From an uncultured Bacteroidota bacterium (lineage in GTDB: Bacteria; Bacteroidota; Bacteroidia; Chitinophagales; Chitinophagaceae): a DNA stretch of 9,406 nt. The stretch covers positions 1 to 9,406 of the forward strand of contig CAIWHI010000935.1 of the NCBI GenBank assembly GCA_903912435.1. The letters run 5' to 3'. Positions 8,201-9,406 of this stretch are shown one piece after another; positions within the stretch are counted from its first letter, which is position 1, and each line of letters starts with the position of its first letter. The notes under the pieces are model-generated. The model was given only the letters and a program-made list of their open reading frames with translations. It was not told the DNA's origin and made no database searches. A program made the position numbers and the translations under genes.

Positions 8201-8887
8201 TGGAGTTCGGCATCCAAAGGAATCAGGGGTGACAAAACTGGTTACTGGTGGAGTGAAAGCATGTATGTAATCACTTCGGTTCATTGAGGCAGTACAACCC
8301 GCAGCATTTGTTGCCGCCAGGTTTACATTGAAATAACTTGGAAACGCATACGCATGGGTAGGTGTTGGGGAGCTACTGGAATAACCATCTCCAAAATTCC
8401 AGTTATAGGTTAGCCCCCCCCACATGCCTGGTGAGCAGGAACTTGTAAAATGCACAGTGCTTCCGGGACAAAGTGCAGTATCGGGGGTAGAGAAACTAAC
8501 TGTTGGAGGTGGGTATACATGCACCAACATTCTATACGTGCTTGATGATGCCCCATTTGTTGAAACAAGTGTAACTGTATAAGTGCCTACCGCTACATAA
8601 CTTCCCGATGCATTGGTGGAGTAGGAGGGTGGTGAGCCATTGCCTAGATCCCATGTTTGGCCTGTAGCACCAGTAGACGTATTGGTAAAGTGTACAATAA
8701 GTGGAGAACATCCTGATGTATCATCAAATGTAAATGAGGAAACCAACTGGGCCGAAACCAACTGCGTGGAGCCTAATAACAGGGTTAAGACAAGTATTAT
8801 AAATAAATATGCTTTACTAAAGTGGGTTTTGGCCTTTAGCAAACAGGATATTATCTTATATGAGTTTAGGTATAAGTTTTTAGTCAT
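1..8887 (-). CDS. Giant secreted PKD / Ig-like repeat surface protein, 3' end beyond the window
   Basis: A single frame runs from ATG at 8887 to base 1 without a stop, giving 2,962 visible residues. It starts with a signal peptide (1-46), followed by 14 PKD-like modules (about 47-1226) and a tandem array of about 24 Ig-like repeats (about 1227-2962). Landmark motifs were checked in the same frame along the whole length: WDLGNG at residue 79, RLWLFGDG near 677, SGC cysteines every ~72 residues, and YTVTNS at the left edge. So I see no frameshift. An in-frame TAG lies 30 bases upstream of the ATG; a GTG lies between them, but the ATG directly precedes the signal peptide. PKD and BIG2-type domains are beta-sandwiches common in extracellular adhesins and gliding or biofilm proteins of Bacteroidota. 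No enzyme domain is visible. A C-terminal type IX secretion sorting domain is expected but lies outside. The family call is firm; ligand and role are unknown. Confidence 0.96.
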   Translation of the reverse strand, partial: MTKNLYLNSYKIISCLLKAKTHFSKAYLFIILVLTLLLGSTQLVSAQLVSSFTFDDTSGCSPLIVHFTNTSTGATGQTWDLGNGSPPSYSTNASGSYVAVGTYTVTLVSTNGASSSTYRMLVHVYPPPTVSFSTPDTALCPGSTVHFTSSCSPGMWGGLTYNWNFGDGYSSSSPTPTHAYAFPSYFNVNLAATNAAGCTASMNRSDYIHAFTPPVTSFVTPDSFGCRTPLTCHFSPTSIGTGPMTYVWKFGDGTTSGTSSPVHIYTASISYSVSLTTIDVHGCRDSTTYPNYINFGGLAANFSSPSTRCLTSLDTFINMSSVYTSNTWYFGDGATSSYIDGTHTYSSIGTYNVKLVVANGACRDSITHPITVYHPTGTFNVTPLQPCPAPMSTLTMTATVASGIRVDWLLQEYTQLITNTPVISRTYRPCVLCIPAYFCVIDTIDMILIDAAGCRDTIEKKDTVYNFNSSIEATHIAGCMPLTTTFTANTNSTLFDAISGITYTIPYPYGIASYSWNFGDGSPISSLPSPTHTYTIAGFFNVTCTFTTGNGCTFTASTPVEDGVRPIASFSISPTRVCGDKPVVFTSTSIGATSYYWFFGDIIADSTVLRIDTHNYFTPGIYNPHLIAYNHGCPSLPVYAHDTIDSPTASPHVTYACTPRNVATFSDFSVGATTRLWLFGDGATSTLSTVTHTYSTTGSYTAKLTTYNSHSGCRDTNIQILDLSQPIVDIGLTDSFICKGIRDTAYGRWASSLSRINYKWFLDGVAMDSTHTDFYYTYWTRGYHSFMLVNRDNHGCYDTGIRTNLLLVAKPIDSFRFTPSSGCTPLSVSFTDRSVDVPGATIIKYFWTFGNGDTTTIMGANPVETYTAAGTYSIKEIVTDNIGCKDTFNIPSRLIVYKPVANYYVTATVVCAGLPIHFTNTTSGVTAAYWWFGDGGTSSDISPDHIFSTAGTYTIKMVAFDTHGCASDTLIRTSSMFVNPKPVARFTMDDSFAVCPPLNVHITNLSTGATTYFWTFGEGTTSISYAPTIVYVSSGYYTIKLAATNIYNCTDTAYAHASVFGYSGAFSYTPLTECAPNAVHFRATTTGATSIVWDFGDGVTSSSTFLDTIAHVYRPGYYLPRLILRDTSGCTSYSSGLDSIKADTVVPGFFIAPNPVCQFSGTTFTDTSRSPFAAMTSYLWSFGGGATSTLSNPSYTYTVAGVQTPTLTVTDSWGCSGRAVRTFTVNPIPAPITGLTNICVGNTGTLFDITSGGRWSSAGAAGYFTLGSVSGLVTAGAMGSAIVTYTLPSSCVNTTTVNILPVPQPITGGNNICVGFTSTLVDTTSGGIWSSSSSAIATVGSTTGIVTGVSAGTALISYSLGPLYVCKSTFVVRINPIPNNITGAFSICQGYNTLLSDTLAGGTWTSTNASVAQIGTLSGLVTGLSSGTSLITYYSPAGCYTSMSMTVNPLSPITGTTFVCIGTTTTLADATTGGRWISSTTAATIGSLTGVVTGVSAGTTIITYLLPSGCMATTTVTVSPLPGPIGGNPAICLGIPNTYTNTGSGTWTSSNTSVVTISSGGVGSGVAIGSATITYTQGTGCSTTRNVTVNPFSPILGNTQVCQGSITVLTNATPGGSWSSSLYTVGYVTATSGTVTGVSAGTAIISYTTAAGCVADTVVMVNLMPLAVRGPSTICASIPTTYSDTTGGIWTSSSTTVATIGTGSGVLTGLSGGTTVITFAYPSGCMATKTITVNPLAPIVGPTILCMGLTTVLTDIVPGGTWTSLAPGIASVDPGTGFVTALSFGTSMISYTLPSGCMATAPFSVNSGPVPIGGTPNLCYGTSTALIETGGGTWTSSNVSVASISLLGGVVTGISLGTATITYSLGTGCSITTVVTVNPVSAISGPNTTCQGQTLALTDALTGGRWTSRDTAIATVDSLAGLVTGVGHGSTIITYTLPTGCAVTKVVNFNPTPAPISGGTTVCLHFTSTLYESGIGGIWTSSAPLVASIGIISGIVSGISTGTAVITYAYTTGCQITTTVTVTPISPITGVTTLCSGASTTLADAVSGGLWSSSLTTVAIIGSTTGVLTGIFGGSSVISYTLSSGCIVTTTVNINTTPPAITGPASICLGLSTTYTETPGGTWSSSAPLVAPIGITSGVVNGLSMGTSVLTYAMPSGCLTTKTINISPISPITGPLSVCELSNITLADATSGGTWSSSASGTASIDPVSGFVLGISSGTVIITYGLSSGCQSTRNLLVNPLPAPITGLGQICIGFSTILSNIATGTWSSSSGTIATVGTTTGTVTGINAGTANITFTLPTGCSISTPFTVLPLPAPITGTNQVCIGLNTLLADTSSGGYWSTSNSSVADIGTATGLVSGLDVGTATITYNLNSCLAITNVTVNPLPAAITGNSYVCAGSSTTLSCASIGGTWSSSLISVATISPSTGLVSGISAGTTTITYTLTTGCISTTVISVLPIPPAISGATHVCTSSVAYIYDSTSGGTWSSSNTSVATIAPYSLGANVAGIVPGTSTISYTLNTCVNTMIFRVDSLPGPISGTYGCVGLPTRLTNAAIGGIWTSSDTTIAIADPLSGIVTGRTMGSVIITYTLGTGCYAIKVENIYQVPRPITGLSHICVGDTTSLHDGTIGGVWSSSNRSIATVGALNGFVSGLTSGYAQISYTYGGCPAIFNMVVNPNPHSITGPHSLCALGASVTLSNIDTPGSWTSIYVTVDTFGVVTSFLTGTGIVTYTLPSGCFITDTLSVYPTPNAITGPNLLCIGDSIYYHSTTPAGVWSNTLTSVFATVDSLSGLVRGISTGIAKITYSVATGCYTTKTLNVNPLPRPITGPSSVCVGDTIRMNDSLAGGVWLSGNTGIATIGTGTGLVTGTGSGIGTISYSYTNRCGTSIVTKTINVRPLPNAGVLFGPAAVCVNASITLQDTGSVGLPVWTKANPLVLLTPGTTTSSVFGLNAGIDTIIYTVTNS
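6540..6700 (-). other. PKD module 9 lacking the FGDG core
   Basis: Around residue 760 the usual W-x-F-G-D-G is replaced by YKWFLDGVAMD. The flanking parts remain PKD-like: an upstream C-x-G-I-R-D-T strand belonging to the preceding module boundary, and a downstream YTYWTRGYHSFMLV followed by HGCYDT. The glycine-aspartate turn is partly preserved (LDG). It is probably still a PKD fold with a diverged turn. Boundaries are approximate. Confidence 0.55.
6663..6690. repeat. 28-nt perfect hairpin inside the gene
   Basis: The arms CGGATTCCTTTA (6663-6674) and TAAAGGAATCCG (6679-6690) are exact reverse complements separated by the four bases CATA. The segment encodes the strand DSFICKGIRDT at the boundary of PKD modules 8 and 9. 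No T-tract follows on either strand, so it is not a typical intrinsic terminator. Confidence 0.9.
7340..7390. repeat. Two abutting inverted repeats inside PKD module 6
   Basis: A 14-bp perfect palindrome, CCAGCTATAGCTGG (7340-7353), is immediately followed by a 10-bp stem with a four-base loop: arms CAATTCCATA at 7354-7363 and TATGGAATTG at 7368-7377. A further AATTCC at 7385-7390 can pair instead with GGAATT at 7371-7376, giving an alternative hairpin. The region encodes the approach to the WNFGDG core of module 6. Confidence 0.85.
7468..7758 (-). other. Degenerate cysteine-rich PKD module 5
   Basis: This segment starts with TFNVTPLQPCPAP and keeps the PKD rhythm: a tryptophan at residue 408 in RVDWLLQEY, and a final AGCRDT strand. 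It has no F-G-D-G core. In its place is a cysteine cluster, C430-V-L-C433 followed by C439 (codons at 7600-7571). The distance to the next module's tryptophan is 108 residues instead of about 83, so extra sequence is present here. The frame is intact on both sides, so this is divergence or a different domain rather than a frameshift. It could be an unrelated inserted domain; I cannot tell which from motif reading. Confidence 0.6.
8414..8421 (-). repeat. G8 homopolymer in the coding strand
   Basis: Eight consecutive G on the coding strand span the codons TGG GGG GGG (Trp156-Gly-Gly158), just before the second PKD core. The frame is open with eight G. Runs of this kind are slippage-prone, so a change of one base would truncate the protein after about 160 residues. 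Whether it really varies cannot be seen from one sequence. Confidence 0.8.
8750..8887 (-). other. Signal peptide (residues 1-46)
   Basis: The N-terminus has a long basic n-region (residues 1-25, with lysines at 3, 11, 18, 20 and 25). A hydrophobic core follows (about 26-39: AYLFIILVLTLLLG), then a polar c-region ending in VSA, followed by Gln47. Cleavage after Ala46 fits the A-x-A-like rule for signal peptidase I (here V-S-A). Cys15 and Cys38-equivalent positions do not form a lipobox, so a lipoprotein is unlikely. The n-region is longer than usual; no other in-frame ATG lies between it and the core, which favours this start. Export through Sec and then the type IX system is inference. Confidence 0.85.
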
Positions 8888-9001
8888 TATTTGGTTTATT
8901 AAGACGTTCACCTAATAAATAAATTCCTACAAAAAAATCAGTTTAGCTGCCTTTTTATAAAAATCCACTACTGGCAATAAACAGGGTTTTAACTTTGACT
9001 T

Positions 9002-9031
9002 CTAAAGTATATACAATTTTTAGATTTTCAA
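9002..9031 (-). promoter_or_regulatory. Weak candidate Bacteroidota-type promoter for the giant gene
   Basis: On the minus strand a TTG (9031-9029, preceded by a run of T) lies 19 bases upstream of TACTTTAG (9009-9002). The Bacteroidota housekeeping promoter has TTG near -33 and TAnnTTTG near -7 with about this spacing. The second element here has one mismatch in its six fixed bases. Transcription would start near 8996 and leave a leader of about 110 bases. The region is so AT-rich that chance matches are likely. Confidence 0.3.
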
Positions 9032-9093
9032 AAAATAACTTCCTATTTTAACCAACAGAAAAGCAATTCATTGCATTTCCATTACATAAATAG

Positions 9094-9106
9094 GTGCTTT
9101 TAGCAC
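9094..9106. repeat. Short inverted repeat GTGCT-TTT-AGCAC
   Basis: A perfect 5-bp stem with a three-base loop lies about 65 bases upstream of the candidate promoter. It is too short to assign a role. Confidence 0.3.
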
Positions 9107-9159
9107 TAAGGTTATTAAATTATTAACCTGGAGTAAATATTTTTTTCTTCTTCTTTTTG

Positions 9160-9174
9160 GCACACAATCTGTGC
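9160..9174. repeat. Short inverted repeat in the upstream region
   Basis: GCACA and TGTGC flank the five bases CAATC. T5 precedes and A5 follows the repeat on the plus strand, so the outer bases can extend the stem across a mismatch. It resembles a weak bidirectional hairpin, but neither strand carries a T-tract directly after the stem. Confidence 0.3.
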
Positions 9175-9249
9175 TTAAAAATATAAGGAATGTTGATTTA
9201 AAAAAGCCTAACTGAGGGCGATACTATTTTTTCTTTAACGCATGGCGTA

Positions 9250-9269
9250 ATATCTAAATATTTAGGTAT
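9250..9269. promoter_or_regulatory. 20-bp near-perfect palindrome (possible operator)
   Basis: The core CTAAATATTTAG (9254-9265) is a perfect 12-bp palindrome. After one mismatched pair it continues as ATA (9250-9252) against TAT (9267-9269). Its symmetry and length suit a dimeric regulator. It lies about 360 bases upstream of the start codon, far from the candidate promoter, so it may serve another gene beyond the window. Low complexity makes chance possible. Confidence 0.35.
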
Positions 9270-9290
9270 GTAAATTGCAACCTGTTTAAG

Positions 9291-9308
9291 TCCCAACAAC
9301 TGTCGGGA
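9291..9308. repeat. Short GC-rich inverted repeat (possible terminator-like element)
   Basis: TCCCAAC (9291-9297) and GTCGGGA (9302-9308) flank four bases. On the minus-strand RNA all seven positions pair, one as G-U; on the plus-strand RNA there is one A-C mismatch. Short stems of the CCCGAC/GTCGGG type are frequent between Bacteroidota genes. No clear U-tract follows on either strand, so termination is uncertain. Confidence 0.35.
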
Positions 9309-9406
9309 TTGTAACACAGCAGAAAAAGAAAAGAACTAGCCAACGAGGGTATTTTATTTGTCATCATTCCTAAGTAAATATACAGAAAATTTCAGAATTT
9401 AACATG

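Larger units (their letters stand above)
5210..8749 (-). repeat. Array of 14 PKD-like modules
   Basis: The module core is W-x-F-G-D-G, followed about 15 residues later by H-x-Y/F and a G-x-Y strand. The core tryptophans are at residues 79, 163, 248, 328, 408, 516, 597, 677, 760, 847, 931, 1014, 1093 and 1180, so spacing is 79-87 residues except for one gap of 108 (module 5 to 6). Good examples are WNFGDG (163), WKFGDG (248), WYFGDG (328), WDFGDG (1093) and WSFGGG (1180). Many modules also carry a cysteine in a G-C-x-D-T type strand near the end and another in a C-x-P-x-x-V-x-F strand near the start, suggesting one disulfide per module. PKD domains are extracellular beta-sandwiches that mediate protein or carbohydrate contact or act as spacers. 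The modules are diverged from each other, so the array looks old. Confidence 0.9.
8888..9406. other. AT-rich non-coding region upstream of the giant gene
   Basis: I find no convincing gene in these 519 bases. Reading frames on both strands are short and lack recognisable protein sequence. The bases before the start codon (ending ACCAAATA) contain no Shine-Dalgarno sequence, as is common in Bacteroidota, where A-rich leaders are used. The region holds several short inverted repeats and is distinctly more AT-rich than the coding sequence. The last three bases are ATG on the plus strand, but nothing after them is available to test whether a divergent gene starts there. Confidence 0.75.

Noticed and set aside
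8640..8915. Plus-strand frame of 91 codons crossing the signal peptide region
   Set aside because: It is antisense to the signal peptide and first PKD module and has no recognisable domain.
8952..8963. TTTTTATAAAAA palindrome
   Set aside because: It is a pure A/T run in an AT-rich leader, so the symmetry is trivial.
8990..8997. Exact TAACTTTG match to the Bacteroidota -7 element on the plus strand
   Set aside because: No TTG lies at the right distance upstream, and transcription would run antisense into the region without a gene to serve.
9260..9367. Minus-strand frame of about 36 codons starting at 9367 (MTNKIPSLASS...)
   Set aside because: It is short, has no recognisable sequence and no initiation signal, and it crosses the inverted repeat at 9291-9308. 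It is most likely chance.

Overview
The window is almost entirely one giant minus-strand reading frame that begins at an ATG at 8887 and is still open at base 1: 2,962 codons are visible and no stop is reached. It encodes a secreted, modular surface or adhesin-like protein. The style points to Bacteroidota, probably a Chitinophagaceae/Sphingobacteriales-type lineage: very long PKD plus Ig-like repeat proteins, an AT-rich leader with no Shine-Dalgarno sequence, Thr/Ser/Gly-rich repeats, and a possible -33/-7 type promoter. The assignment to phylum is inference; no taxonomic marker gene is present.

Layout, in the direction of transcription (right to left). 9406-8888 is a 519-base AT-rich non-coding region with a weak promoter candidate and several small inverted repeats, including a 20-bp near-perfect palindrome. 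8887-8750 encodes a signal peptide with a long n-region and predicted cleavage after VSA. 8749-5210 encodes 14 PKD-like modules about 80-87 residues apart, most with a recognisable W-x-F-G-D-G core; module 5 is strongly degenerate and cysteine-rich, and module 9 has lost the FGDG core. 5209-1 encodes a tandem array of about 24 Ig-like (BIG2-like) repeats with a period of 72 residues. Twelve of the 23 measured intervals are exactly 216 bases, and every repeat carries two cysteines in fixed positions. The 3' end, where a type IX secretion sorting domain would be expected, is outside the window.

The parts would work together as one exported fibre. The signal peptide sends the chain through the Sec system, the PKD modules form a membrane-distal or membrane-proximal stalk, and the Ig-like array gives a long, regular, possibly disulfide-stapled rod. 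Ligand, attachment and sorting cannot be read from this window.

I do not see a multi-gene novel system here. The less ordinary signals lie within the gene: a 28-nt perfect hairpin, two abutting perfect palindromes, a G8 tract near the 5' end that could slip, a CxxC-containing degenerate PKD module, and the strict 72-residue ruler. All smaller frames that overlap the gene look like shadows of it.
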